A stretch of 64,000 nucleotides of DNA from assembly GCF_037975245.1 (NCBI RefSeq), contig NC_092579.1:7711001-7775000 (forward strand). Direction: 5' to 3'. The DNA comes from Apostichopus japonicus. Taxonomy: Eukaryota; Echinodermata; Holothuroidea; Aspidochirotida; Stichopodidae. A program made the translations under genes and the position numbers. This document shows, in pieces, positions 23,501-38,200 of this stretch. Numbering within the stretch: the first letter of the stretch is position 1; each line of letters opens with the position of its first letter. The notes under the pieces are model-generated. The model was not told the DNA's origin. It did not search any database and saw only the letters and a program-made list of their open reading frames with translations.

Positions 23501-26500
23501 TCAGATTGCTGTCTTAATGCCAAGACAGATGGTTTACATCTTTGGAAAAGTCTGTTCCATTTTCAGAGCAAATTATTGATACTTAGGGTACATACCTAGC
23601 CTAGTCTTCTTTACACATAGGAATCGAGTCATCCAAAAAAAAAACACACACACACTAACACACACGCAAGAACAACAACGCAACGTTTATATATTTCAAA
23701 AAAGAACATCACATCATAGCTTTATTGATGAAGTGGAACATGGTTATGAGAGACATTCAGGGTACTTTGAAATACCAATCAGTTTGTGAAATGTCTGTTT
23801 AAGGCCGATCTGTTTTTATCCCTAGTTTGCCGAGACAAGCAATTGTTTGTATTCTAACACAATATGCTGAAAACTATTGTTTAATGATTTCCAAGAGTTA
23901 GGAAGCCAACAAAACTCAAAAAAGCTGCTCAAAAAAAAAGAATACTTCAATGTTATTGCTGTACATGACGCTGCAAACTAAAAGCCACGTACTGAAAAAA
24001 CAAAAACTAAGAAAAAACAAAGAATAAACCTTTCACCAAACCATTACTCTCAAAGTTTTCTTTGAAGATAAGTTTGAAAGCTTAGGCCGACAATTTTGAC
24101 AGGACGAATCAATGAAAGGTTCTTCTGACAAGTAATAGCCTACCTCTTTTGATTTTCGTAATCTGGAGACTTCAGCGAGACCGGAATGGGAGCTGGATTT
24201 CTTTGACGAATGCAGACTCCTATCTTCGCTGACTGACTTGTTGGGAGCCTTGGAAAGTACCCCTCCCTGTAGACTGTCACTTGGCTGCTTCACTACCTTT
24301 GACCCTTGACCTCTCTTCTTCCCACCCTTTGGGTTTCTGGATGAGGAAGAGCCATCACTGACCATTGAATCTTCATATTCCACTCTGTGTTCTTTGATCG
24401 GCTGCAACGGAGTGGATTTACTGAAAGGATGTTTCTCTGCGAACCGTTCCTTCGTTTGAGCCAGGGCTACCGCATCGATGGAATCACTCGTCTCATCTTT
24501 ATTTAATCCTCCTCCTCCTGCTCCTCCTCCTCCTCCTCCTAGGTGATCTCTCGTCATGGAAGACGAGATGCTACTATTGGATGGAGACATGACCCTCGCC
24601 TTCTTATCGGTCTTACTGCTTCTTAAGTCTTGTTCAGATAAAGCTAACGTTGAGTTTGTATCAACCCGGCTGATGTCATTTTCAGAAAAATCCAAGTTCA
24701 AGATGTTACCTGTTGAAATAAGGATTGGATTGGAGAGCATAGGAAGACAGGAGAAATTCTGTGCCCTTGAGGGTATAAATATTGACGTAGTAGATTAGAC
24801 AAACCTCAGCCTTAAATTTTTCTAGCACTCAAGTCACACAACACATATCGTTGAGTTGAGTTTGTATCAACCCGGCTGATGTCATTTTCAGAAAAATCCA
24901 AGTTCAAGATGTTACCTATTGATATAAGGATTGGATTGGAGAGCATAGGATGACAGGAGAAATTCTGTGCCCTTAAGGGTATAAATATTGACGTAGTAGA
25001 TTAGACAAACCTCAGCCTTAAAGTTTTCTAGTACTCACGTCACACAACACATATCTTGACCTCAGTGTCGTCAAGAATTGAGTGACTTAACTTCAAAGGT
25101 GTATAATGACTCAAACAGTTTCATGAACTGATGAACTCATTCCCCTTAGACATATTATACAAATGGCTCGAGAATCAACTGGAGTCTAGAAAAACACTGA
25201 CAGTGACTCCATTTGACTTTAAAAATGAAGTGAGTTGCTACAACTCATTTACACATTACATATGTTATCTGTTGAGCAGCTGTGTAAATGGAAGCATAAC
25301 ATGTGTTTGTAAGAGTGTACGCACACTACAAACAAGAAGTATTTTTGGCTTTGTAGAGCATCCACATCAAAGAAAAAAATACATCTTAAAAAAAAAGGAA
25401 CGAATGAAGTTGTTTTTAAAAGTTACTATCAATTCATGTAATTAAAGAATTAAAAATCTAAATTTAAACGAAATAAAAAGACTTAAAAACAATCAAAAGA
25501 AATGAAATAAAATATCCCACCTTTCTTAGAATCCTGCTTTAAGATTTCTTCTTTCCGAAGGTCTTTTGGCTCTAGTTTTTCAAAGTTCCAAGCACCCTTC
25601 CACGACTCTGGAGCAGGCTTGGTGCCGACTATCCACAAGCCTGTCAGGTCGCATATTCCACTGATGAAATCCCCCTGAAATTGGCGCCAGGAGTCTGGAA
25701 AGGCTGCACAGAATGCAGCATACATACCCTGAGCGAGCAAATCTGCATAACCCTGGAAACAGAAGAAGTTGAGAAGATGAAAGGATGTCAGAGACTTATG
25801 GGTTTGGACTTGTAACAACTTAAAAGACTTGTGACCCTGAAATTGTACAAAGAATGTATTTTAACTTAGGAAGTTTCATGTGTGTTGGCTCTTAACGTTG
25901 CATGATTACTGTTTTCTTGTATTGTTCTCTCTATTTACTAATGGGAGCGCTCTACTAGACAAGCCCTCTGGTGTTTTTTGGAGTGCTTCCTTTCACAATT
26001 TTCCCTGTTGTTGATATGTTTTGTCACGTAGTTAACTTCTCTGTATTTATATTGTGAAGAAACAAATAAATGAAATGAAATGATTCATGTCATGTGATAT
26101 TTTGGTCATTCAATGAATTCACTGTTTGAGTTGATTTTAAGTTTGGGTAAAAAAAACGTTGCCCTGGTAACAGGGTTCCATGGGTCACAGTTGAAAACCT
26201 CACCGACCAAATTTAGTGCATGCAACCTGCAAGCTGCACGTTGCCTAGCTGTGAGTTAATATACATTGCATAAAACAAAGAGTAATGATATGAAAATGAT
26301 TTACCTGGAAGAAGACATCTCTGTATTTAGGGTGGTTTGCTGATAAAAGCAGTTTCACATAGTTATGCGCTATCCTGTTGAAGAGTTTGGGTTGTACCAT
26401 TTTACTGGGATGATATCGGTTCAAGAAAAACCACCAAAATGAGTCCTGTAAGAAGAAAGAATGAAAGAAGTGTGACTGTCTACCAATATATACCTGTCCA

Positions 26501-29500
26501 AAAATGCAAATTTATTGTCAGAGAAAGACAGAGAGAGAGAGAGAGCATGGCATTTTGGTTTAAAGAAATCACTGACTTCCAAAGCAACGACTTGAAACAC
26601 TTCCAACCCGAACAACAAAGCAGCAGGAAGACAGCAAGAAGAAATGAACTTTTGTGAAACAAGTTGGTCTTGATGTCATTCATGGATACCCATTGAGCAA
26701 CTTAAATTTTTTTTACCCTAGAATAAATAGTCAACATTCAAGACAAGCTTAATCTTATGAGTTACAACAAACACATTGCAGAGTTGCACAAAGTCATGGC
26801 ATATCTTAAATTCAAGTAAATTCGACCCTGTCTGACTAGAGACAATCTCTTTGAAGTGGCACTGTGCATTAAATTTAAACAAAATATGGAAAAGTTAATG
26901 CCCATATGAAAAAGGAAAAATTAGGTTTAAATTACTAAGAGTATAACCATCTAGCTTGGTCCTTCTATTTGCAACAGAAACCAATTAGTAAGGCACACAC
27001 CTTGAAAGGTTTGCAATGCAGAGATATAACACAAACACTTAAATCTGTTGGACACACCATTTTTCTGTGGGCCCTATAGGATTTAAAAGTTAACATATGC
27101 AAACTCGGGGAAACCGAATGGTGGTAAGAACAAAGATCCCTTGGAATGAGAGTTGTCCTACAGTGTGTAAACTACATGAGCTGGTCCAAACAACATAATC
27201 TTACAATCCAATGCGATGCAAATCTTGTAAACAGGTGTACAATGGAGGATGTTAGCTGATACAACTCACTAGGTCTCAAGCATGCGGTACATTAATAGTT
27301 CCGTTTAGTCAGTGTTCCATGTTCATATACTCTTTTTTGAAATTTTTTTTTATACATAACCTCTCTTAAAAATCCCTTCCCTGCCAATTTTCTGGATTGT
27401 ATTGATTAAAATAAGGGGTGTGCTTTCATATTCTAAGGCATGCTAGGTACTGTGGCTCCTGACTGGGACTACTAGCAGAGAAATAGATAAATTGGGATCA
27501 CCACTACCTACTAGGGGCAGGATAGCTCAGAATAGATAAATAGGGATCACTGCCTACTAGGGGCGGGATAGCTCTGAAAATAGATAAATAGGGATCAACA
27601 CCTACTAGGGGCAGGATAGCTCAGAATAGATAAATAGGGATCACTGTCTACTAGGGGCAGGATAGCTTAGAATATCTAAATAGGGATCACCACCTACTAG
27701 GGGCAGGATAGCTCAGAATAGATAAATAGGGATCACTGCCTACTAGGGGTGGGATAGCTCTGAAAATAGATAAATAGGGATCACCACCTACTAGGGGCAG
27801 GATAGCTCAGAATAGATAATTAGGGATCACTGTCTACTAGGGGCAGGATGGCTCACAATAGATAAATAGGGATCACCACCTACCTGGGGCAGGATAGCTC
27901 ACAATAGATAAATAGGGATCAGCACCACCTACTAGGGGCAGGATAGTTCAGAATTGATATATAGGGATCACCACCTACTAGGGGCAGGATAGCTCAGAAT
28001 AGATAATTAGGGATCAGCACCACCTACTTGGGGCAGGATAGCTCAGAATAGATCAATAGGGATCACCACACCTAGGTGGTGCTGAATAGATAATTAGGGA
28101 TCACCGCCACCTACTTGGGGCAGGGTAGCCTAGTTGGTTCATGCACAGGACTTCATGTCACCCTGAGATCACAGGTAGGGGTTCCCTGTTCTAGCCAAAC
28201 TGTATTTTCCTCTTTAGAAGTTTCGGGTATAATGAAGAACAAAGTATCCTCTACATTAAACAATAGCAGAGTTGATACAAATGAAAAAAAAAACTTGAAA
28301 AAAAGAAAAGAAATGGGCAAGTGACTTACAATTAAGACAGCTTCAGACATTTTTGAATGAAATAGTCTCTTAAATTCCTCTTTGTAATGTGGTTTTTTAT
28401 CCAGACTTCTCTGGGCATCTGTGACTCGCATAAGGATGGTGATGGCTGAATCTAAGTCAGGCAGAGGTGTAAGTTTCTTGTTGTCAAATCCTCTAAACTG
28501 ATAGAGCTGAAGAAAAGAATCCGTGAAAAAAAAAACTCATCTTATCAAAAGTTAAAAAAAAAACAAATAATACCATACAAGTCAAACAGTTTTCGTATTA
28601 AATGTTCATTTCATTTGTAGGTTTCAGTTTTGACTGTCTCGCTAAGATGGCAAGCCTATTCATCAGTAGATGAGTAATACATTTTAAAAGATACGAGGGA
28701 GAATAGATGAAAAAATATTAGCTTTTCTTCTGGCCCACTAAATTATTTAACAAAGCATTCATGAAAATACAATTAATAAATAACAATAATAATAATAACA
28801 AAGATGTGTAATGCATCCACCCAGAAAAGGGCGCTCAGGGCACAAGAGCTTGAGGCATAGGGTGAGTTTTAAGCTTTTGGAAGGAGGAGACACTCTTAGC
28901 CATCTTGATTTCAAGTTGTAACATATTCCACAATCACGGTGTAGAGACTGAAAAAGATCTATCCCCTCCGAAAATGGTTGGATTTAGATTCCCTGAGAAG
29001 TAACTTGTCAATTTAACATAGATTTCGGGTCGGAATATATTCTTGAAGCATATGAGAGATGTATAAAGGTACCACATTGTGAAGAGACTTTTAGACAATC
29101 AACATTAGCTTGAAAACAGTTCTGTAAGTAACAGGAAGCCAATGCAGTTATATCAGGATCAGTGTTCCTTCTTTGTATAATGCTCCTCTAAGTAATGTTG
29201 ATGGTTTGAGACGTAGACGTCCCTCCTCATCTGATACCACCAGACTCATGATTCCACGCTCAAAGCGTTAAACTGGTGATAAATCTTTTCAAGTTATTGG
29301 TCCCCCGCCTCTAGAACCAGTTGCCTGTGGGGTATATGAGTGGCGGCTTCCATCTCGGTCTTTAAAGGTCTGATGAAAACATATTTATTTACTGCGGAGT
29401 AAATATTTGTTTTTCTTGCTTGTGTTTAGGCTTGGTGTTTGTTTTTTACTGTGTAGTTTACATTTTTTTCTTTATAGCTTTTCTTTTGTAAAGTTCTCTA

Positions 29501-30590
29501 ATATATATTCAAATCTACTGTTAAGACCTTACCTGACTAGCTGTGAAGTCATACATATTCAAATCTATCTATACATCATGTCATGTAGAATAGACACTTA
29601 CCTCCACAAGTTTTGGCTTTGTAGCTTTTGTTTCTTTCTGAAAAAAAAAGAAGAAAAAAGAGAAAAAAGAAAAGAAAAGAAAAAAAGGGGCATTAGAGAC
29701 TGTGCGAATAAAGAATGCAATGTAATGTTACAGTGGTGTAGCCTTCTATCAAAGAAAAAAGAACATCTCAAGCACAATTTAGTTTCAAAAGTTTACATAG
29801 TTGTATTATTTGCAGTTATACTTGTTAAGGATTTATTACGTGCGTTGAATCAGGATATGAAGGGAAGGAGGAGGAAACTGATGAGGATGGGCAGCTACAG
29901 AGAGGGGAAGAACAGGAGGGTAAGGTTGGTCCAGTCTACTTGTCAGCCCCTCTCCTACATCTACTCCAGCATCATGAGATTGACCTTTAACCCCCCCCAA
30001 AAAAAAAAAAAAAAAAAATAAATAAATAAAGACAACTACTGAATTTAGTGGGTGAGTGACAAGAGAAGGTAGTAACTGCTAACGTCACCAGTGAAAATGA
30101 AAAATTGTAGTAACATTACACATGTCATATCTCTGTTCATTTTCTATAAAGAACCTTATAATACCTTCTTCATCTTCGAAGTCTTGATCCGTTTAGCGAG
30201 GTACTTCCCTTTGTTTGTCTGATCAGCTGTTAGCGCTGTAAGTAGAAACAAATGAATTGATTCTAATATCAATTTAATTATAGTATACGTAAATTGTACG
30301 ATGCTTTTACATATCTCTATATATACATATATATATGTAACAAAGATTCAGATGTTCACTTCCTGTTGCAAAAGTGCTCAATACATAGAATTAGGGCTAC
30401 ATAATATAGTCTACCTATATGGCAACTTACAGCATGTTGTTACTCGAGTTTCACCCAACTAGACCGTGCTAGGAAAAATAACATATTAAAGTCACATGCA
30501 TACACGAATGTTTACGTCCAGTTGTCTGATGATCGCCACACAGGCGTGAAACTCGAGTAACAACATGCTATAAGTTACTGCATAGGTAGA

Positions 30591-30638
<48 letters not shown>

Positions 30639-31746
30639 TATATATATATATGTATATATTATTAGAGAAAACCAGAGAAATAAGAAATTACTCATAATTG
30701 ACAAAGAAGGAGTAAAGTTTTAGAAAATATATTTCAATGCCATGTGTTTGTTGTAACTCATAAGATTAAGATTGTTTTAAATGTTGACTATTTATTCTAG
30801 GGAATAAATTATTTAAGTAGCTCAATGGGTATCCATGAATGACATCAAGACAAAGTTATTTTCGGTCCCCCTGGGACCTTCGCCAGCTTTACTTGGCAGT
30901 CGAAGATTCGACTGCCAAGTATTGCAGTTTGTTTTCTGGTGGTTCCAGTTGAAAAAGACAATATACTTTTCTCATCCAATGACCCTATCTTTGTGAATAC
31001 ATAAATCTAAAGTTATCTTTCTTCAGAATGAATCAATTACATACTGGGACAGAATGAACATGCAACCTATGTTGTATTTATGGCATTGTAACTAATACTT
31101 TGCTTTGGGCTTGGCTATCATTTCTGAGACATGAGAAATGTAGTGATGTCAACAAAAGGCTGCAAATTACTTGTCCTTAAGAACATACATTTGTCATAGA
31201 CTGATATTATTGGATATTTTATGTCATAAATGAACAGTGATGAATGGGAAATATCTTCTTCATAAACCTGTTGAGTGAAACTCGATCAACATGGAATATA
31301 GACATCTGAAATAGGGGTTGGAGAAAAGGTCGATAAGCCTATTCTTCAGGTAGTATATTTTACTACCTGAATAAGGGCACATTAGGTGCTGAACATTGAA
31401 TTCCAGCGAGGTCTTTATCCAGTTTACTTATTCTGCAGATTTTCGACAGAAAGCTTCTTTTGACTGTTCCAAGAAGATTTTATTGTGTTCTTGGTCATTG
31501 CATTAATCCGAAAAGAGTGTTAACAATAGTTTGTTAGCAACCCCTCTTACACCTCCAAGAGGCCATTGAATCACCCAGGCGTGGTCTTGGCTCCACCCTA
31601 TTTGCACAAAGGAGCTTTAGTCATACTTTACTGACTTTATTGAATAAAGAAAAGATAAACACACGATGTTGGAAAACAGGGAGATTTGGCAATAGTCCCT
31701 AATTATATATGTGTGTATATTATTATATATATAAATATATATATAC

Positions 31747-31779
<33 letters not shown>

Positions 31780-32207
31780 TGTATATATATATATAAATGA
31801 AAATCGTAATGAGTTGGAAAATCAAGAACAGTGAAAAAACTTTCAGCCTCCACCGAGATTCGAACCCGGGCCTCCCGCTTTGTACGCGGATACGTATATA
31901 TATATATCTATATTTATATATGTTCAAAGTATCCGTTCAAAGTATCTCTTTCGAGATCGGTTTTAGGGATCACAAATAATTTCGAGTTGGTAAGCATCAT
32001 GTTTGATCTCTAGAGTAAGGCAAAAATGTCACCAAAACAGAACAAGTATTGTTGGATACAGGTGACAAAAGCCTACAATGGAATAACGTCCTTCCTTACC
32101 AGTTTCGAACCTATGCGTCCATCAGCCTAGTGGTTAGGGTGGCCCTAGTTCGAACCCGGTGGAGGCTGGAAGTTTTTTCACTGTTCTTGATTTTCCAACT
32201 TAGGTTT

Positions 32208-32252
<45 letters not shown>

Positions 32253-35200
32253 AATTTGTATTGAAATTGTAGTGAGTTGGTAAATCCAGAACTATGTTTT
32301 TATAGATATTAGCAATATTAATCTAGACTTGCCTTTAAAAAGAAAAGAACAACAAAGAAACAAACAGCAAAAGGTAATAAACAGGATGAATATATGCTTA
32401 CTTGATTTGACTGAGTAAATACCAGCAAATTGGTTAAGCTCTTTGACATCTCTTGCTGTTGATTAGAGAAAAAAATGGGAGAGCATGCAGGAAAGCAAGC
32501 AGTCTGGGTTTACTACATTAAAACAGACAATATATTATATGATATTCTATAGGACTTTAGGAATTAATATAAATAAGCAATAATAAAAGCAGTAATAAAA
32601 GCAATGGTTAGAGCAGCTGTTGCTTTGATTCCTCAAAACTCGCAGAATAATACCCGTACAACTGACACTCACTCCCTGAAAAATGGTAAAGTCTGACAGA
32701 GGCTTGGGTGGGCGGAGTCTGAAGAAGGCTTGAGTGGGCGGAGTCTGAAGGAGGCTTGAGTGGGCTGATTCTGAAGGAGGCTTGAGTGGGCTGAGTCTGA
32801 AGAAGGCTTGAGTGGGCGGAGTCTGAAGGAGGCTTGAGTGGGCTGATTCTGAAGGAGGCTTGAGTGGGCTGAGTCTGAAAAAGGCTTAAGTGGGCGGAGT
32901 CTGAAGCAGGCTTGAATTGGCTGAGTCTGAAGGAGGTTTTTGTGGGCGGAGTCTGAAGTAGGCTTGAGTGGGTGGAGTCTAAGAATTGGGATTGGGAGCA
33001 CAGTGTTACAATGTTACCCTGATTGTAGTGATTAGGTAGATGAGGAAACTGCGGAGAGGGTTAGAGAAGGAAGACTGGAGACAGGTAAGAGAGGAGTGAA
33101 GCAAATTCCCAAGTATTGTCATCAGTCTGAAATAAGAAATGTATTTTTCATCAACCTTACGACACCCTGAATTTTTCACGGCATGATGATAAAGAAAGGA
33201 AAACACACAGGTTGTAACAAATTTGTTGTGCATCACACTGTTTCATCTACAGTATTTGCATCCACAAAGCACCCCCCCTCCTCCCCACCCAAATAAGGAG
33301 GGCTGGGAAGACAAGGAGGTGTGGGGACTAATATTTGAGATAAAAAATTGTGTATTCTCACTGCATAAGATTCTTTTGGAAAAAAAGGATATGCAGGAGG
33401 GGCCAAGTCACATTATTGTCTTCTGGGCCTGACCTGACTTTTGTCGCCTGTAAGGTGATTGCATTAGTACTGTGGAAGATCTATTATTGAAGGCGGGGAT
33501 TGGATAAACCATTAATTATTGAGGGAGAGAATTGGATAAGCCATTTATTATTGAGGGAGACGATTGGATAAGCCATTTATTATTGAGGGAGAGGATTGGA
33601 TAAGCCATTTATTATTGAGGGAGACGATTGGATAAGCCATTTATTATTGAGGGAGAGGATTGGATAAGCCATTTGTTAGTGAGGGAGGGGATTGGATAAG
33701 CCATTTATTATTGAGGGAGAGGATTGGATAAGCCATTTGTTAGTGAGGGAGGGGATTGGATAAGCCATTTATTATTGAGGAAGGGGATTGGATAAGCCAT
33801 TTGTTAGTGAGGGAGGGGATTGGATAAGCCATTTATTATTGAGGGAGGGGATTGGATAAGCCATTTATTATTGAGGGAGGGGATTGGATAAGCCATTTGT
33901 TAGTGAGGGAGGGGATTGGATAAGCCATTTATTATTGAGGAAGGGGATTGGATAAGAAAGCTTACTAAGAAAGTATTATCTGAACCAAACGTTGTGAAAA
34001 CAACCAATTTACAGTCTTTGTATTTCAACTGAATGTACTGTTCAAATACAAGTTTGTCTTCCCCTTCGGCCTTTCCCACCCCCTCTCGCTGCAATTTGTA
34101 AGATCTGAGGTAGAAAAGGGTACCATGGACGAACTTCAAACACCAAGTAGACTACTTCTTGAGTAACCGTTTTTACCAGCCATGATTGTGGCACAGATGC
34201 ACATATACACCATCACCATTGTATCCATACCTTGGTTTTGTCTTCTGCAAGGAACCAAAATGCTCGTACGGTAGACTTTTTTTGAGACTGGGATTGGAGC
34301 AAGTACCTAGTTTACATATAAGACTTATGACCATGATAACATTAACATTAAAACAGAGGTTTATGGCAAATTTAATGTGGAAAGCAATAAACTATAGTGG
34401 CTGTATTAATTTATCATTTCAGTGGTTCTATTGAGAGAGACCAAACTTTGTTGACCCAAGATGAATGAAGATCTGCTGTCTATTATTATCATGCATCTAT
34501 TTGGCAGAGTTGTTTGCTTCCAGGCTGCTACAGCACACAAAGGTGAAAAGGTCATCATAGTAATAGAAGTCCAGTACAAACACTTCAAACCAATGGATTT
34601 TCCCAGTTATTTACAACTCACGCCCTTTGGATCCAGCAGATCTATACACTTATTTATATGCATGATTGTACATAATGACTGATAAAGTGAGTAGTGATGA
34701 AATGACTGTCAACAGTGGAGGCCAATTCCGGTACTTGTATAATTTATTTTGTGTGTGCATCATATAGGCAGTCACGGTCCACTGTTCAAAGGTCACAGAT
34801 ACAGAATGGCAATGTTAGGACTTGTCATATCTTGTCGAGAAGATAAGCACAGTTGGTCACCCAGACAGAGATTTCATCCACCGAAAAAAAATATTCAGGT
34901 GGCAGGCAATGTAATGCTTACAGGAAAGAGAAAAATATTTTACACTTTCAGTTGAAACACCACTTCAGAATCTAGTATTTAGATACATGGTTGTTTGAAT
35001 AAAGACTGTCTTTTTGGTTTACCAGATAAACCCTTCCTCGCTCCATGAAGTGGATCACAAGGGGCAGTCTGTGTTATCATCATAGTACTGTAGATGTTCT
35101 CAAAACCTTTTAATGACTTTCCTATCATGATATTGTTCTTGATTTGTCTTTGAAATGAAACACAATTTTGTATATATACTTGCTCAGTTTATATCAATGC

Positions 35201-38200
35201 TCTCTCTATTTAGAATTTCATCAATAAGTAACTTAATACTTATAAGAATATGATTTGCACCTTGGATATAAAATCATCTGAACATTAGAAAGGGACAGAA
35301 GGTTGCAAGCAACATTGTGAGAAAATGAATTTCAGCCAACAGAATATCCCTTTAATGGTTCAAACCTTAATAGACAGCTGACTTGGGTAATGATACTAGG
35401 AAAACTTTTACAGTCGACAACCTTAGTAATGCGATAGATAAATAATAATCATAACAATACGTATGCACAGAGCGTAAATGCCTTGCATCGAAATGGGAAA
35501 GTATACTTCACTGACTCTACTGGTTACTTCATACCAAAGACCTGTGTTTAATGTTACTGGTTACTTACCAAAACCTGTGTTTAATGTTACTGGTTACTTC
35601 ATACCAAAGACCTGTGTTTATTGTTCTTACCTTTCACAGGTCCATAGGTGTCCTGTGACGGGTAGAAGTAATCGTCGACATCAACATTTGAACCTTGACT
35701 TTCGATCACCAAAGAGGAAGCAAACATCTGTAGTTCTCTGTCCAAGTTTGCAATTCTTTTGTTAACTCTCTCGATACTGCCCACTAAAAATGCTGTACAG
35801 GAGCAGTTAAGGAAGGGAGGCTAGCCAATGGGAATGCATTGTGTAGTATATTGAGCAGAGTGACTATAAGCTTTTGTTGTTAAAGGTGATGCCAAGTCGG
35901 TAGTTCTGTTCTACAGTTCCTAGAAACGATTTTCTTCCCGAATCATTCATGCACATGTATAGGTCTTTGTTTTTAAATTAAGTTACTTTGCTATATATCT
36001 GTTGTTCACTTGCTCTAGTAGGCCTACAGTAAAGTTAAATAAATAAAAATACATACTTCAATTCTTGAGTTCTCTAATACTTTGTATCTTTTACTCAATT
36101 TATATAGATACTGTACGTAGCATTCAGCAGTATAATACAAATTGATATTTTTTAATGAATAAAGTTGCCAATGTTCAAACATTTTACATTTTCACTTGGG
36201 AATTTCTTGGTATCTTTACAAGATTAAACTAGAAAGATTTCTTTACATTCAAGGTGAAATTAAGAACATGGATTTTATTCAACCAGAGAATATATTTCTG
36301 ATGGTTACAGTGTTTGTGATGTTTTTATGTTATCTTTTGTTGAACCTACAATCACAATGCGGCCTATAAACCTAGGCCGACTACAGTAAGTCACAGGCCA
36401 ACCAACCCTAGCCCATACTTTGGAGCTTAAATTTCAGACTAACTTTACTTTCCTTAAGTACAGGGGAAATGCCATAAATATCAGAGCAATACCATCCATT
36501 TGAGTTCTCCAATATATGATTTAGCTAAAAGAAATTTGAACACAAAAATGAGAAATAGATGAATTTGTGTCAGTTTGTAACATGCACTTTAAACTGTCTT
36601 GCCGACCTCAATCCATATTACACAATCATTTAAATCGGCCTTGAAACAATATGTCTAAACATAGTTCATTATGTTAAGCAGCCACATGTGTGCATGTAAA
36701 GACTACAGTTTTAACTCACTTGATTCTTTTTACATATAAATTTACATAAATAAATTGAAGATGGAAACTATATATTTCTTCTGGATGCAAAAACACAACT
36801 TATTCTAGTTTGACCAGGATTGGGACCAAAAATGTCCCAGAAGCTAAGTTATATTATATATACTTCTAGGCTAGGTTTAGTTGCTACTACCTTTATCCAC
36901 TTGACTTCTAGCCTTGCACTCAATGTTAATAGGCAAGATTCACTAAAGTAACATCTACTAAACCACCCTTACAGTAACTTATCAGCAAAACAAACTTGTA
37001 TGGTCTTTCTTTTCATGCAGTATATGTCCAATTTGTCTACTTTGTTAACTTTCTGCGGCCAAAGCGGTCCTGGAAAATCCTTACACTACGTGTTTACTCT
37101 GGCTGATTAGTAAAGCACACTAGGCTGTCAAGTCTTCAGAAAGTCTTACATAACCTGTCAAAAAAATTGCTACTTCAACAAGTTCATAACCTATTAAACC
37201 ATACTGGAATTATTCCTTCTAAGTGACTTTCAATATTGGTACTGGAACACTTAAATAAAATTGAAGTTACCACACCAAATTTTAAGTTGTTAATGTAAGG
37301 AACCAGCCTAGGCCTAGTGTAGCTATTAGTAATAGAATTATACTCTCCCTGATCTGTTCTATGCCTTACTCACATGTTTACAGAAATAAATGGATTGTTT
37401 GTGTTTGCTATGTGTAAGTTGCATATCTTGTAGCCTGCTGTAGTGTAATATTTGTTCAGTATACGTTAGTCACGTTGGCCAAGTGCTACTGCCATTGCTA
37501 GCCTAAGTTAGGAATATAGGCTCTAGGATTAATAATTAGGGCCTAGTAGTATAGTCAGTATTGCGAAGTTCGGCATACTGCGAAGTTCGGACACCCTAAG
37601 AAATACACGATTTCACCATGAAAACCTACAGGAAGAGCCAAATTTCACCAAAAAGTACGAAGCTACAGTTATTTTCTCTCCAAAATGACCCGTGTGCAAG
37701 AAATTACTTACATATTTGTCAATAAAATGACGAAGATCTATGAAGTCTGTTACAATTACTGAAAGAGCAACTGCGCCACCAATTTTATCACCAGCGCCAC
37801 ACTGTGGGTTGCGTGTCCGAACTTCGCAATACTCTAGCAAAGAAATACCAGTTCCACAATCACGAAGAATCTTCTTGGAAAACAACTTGAAAACAGTTTG
37901 CAGGAAAGAAAGTTTGGCTGTGTATCGTAATATAACAAAATTCTCCCACCATATGAAGTATATTTTCAAATGATTTATACCAGAAGATTTACTTTTGGGG
38001 TGTTTTAAGTCTTAAGTATCCGAACTTCGAAGTCACCATGCTAGTACTTAGGCCTAATAATAGTAGCATGGTGGGCTCATAATTGACGCACTTAAGGATT
38101 TGATCAACGATATCTATCAAGGAAAAATCCAAATCACTCGACTGTATGTGTTTTTCTTATGTGTACTTCCTTAGAAATGTTATGATCTCAAAATATTTCA

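Noticed and set aside
22386..23523. Long cysteine- and valine-rich frames (up to 260 residues) on the - strand
   Set aside because: They are translations of the 14-bp minisatellite, open in several frames at once, and lie in an intron.
29407..30021. 204-residue + strand frame
   Set aside because: It crosses an exon of the opposite-strand FAM227-like gene, its polypyrimidine tract and an A run; low-complexity artefact.
31617..32264. Frames rich in Tyr-Ile repeats
   Set aside because: They are translations of TA microsatellites and SINE bodies.
33480..33957. Regular repeats resembling a CRISPR array
   Set aside because: Units are contiguous 31-bp direct repeats without unique spacers, in animal DNA; this is a minisatellite. 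The same holds for 27478-28105 and 32692-32985.
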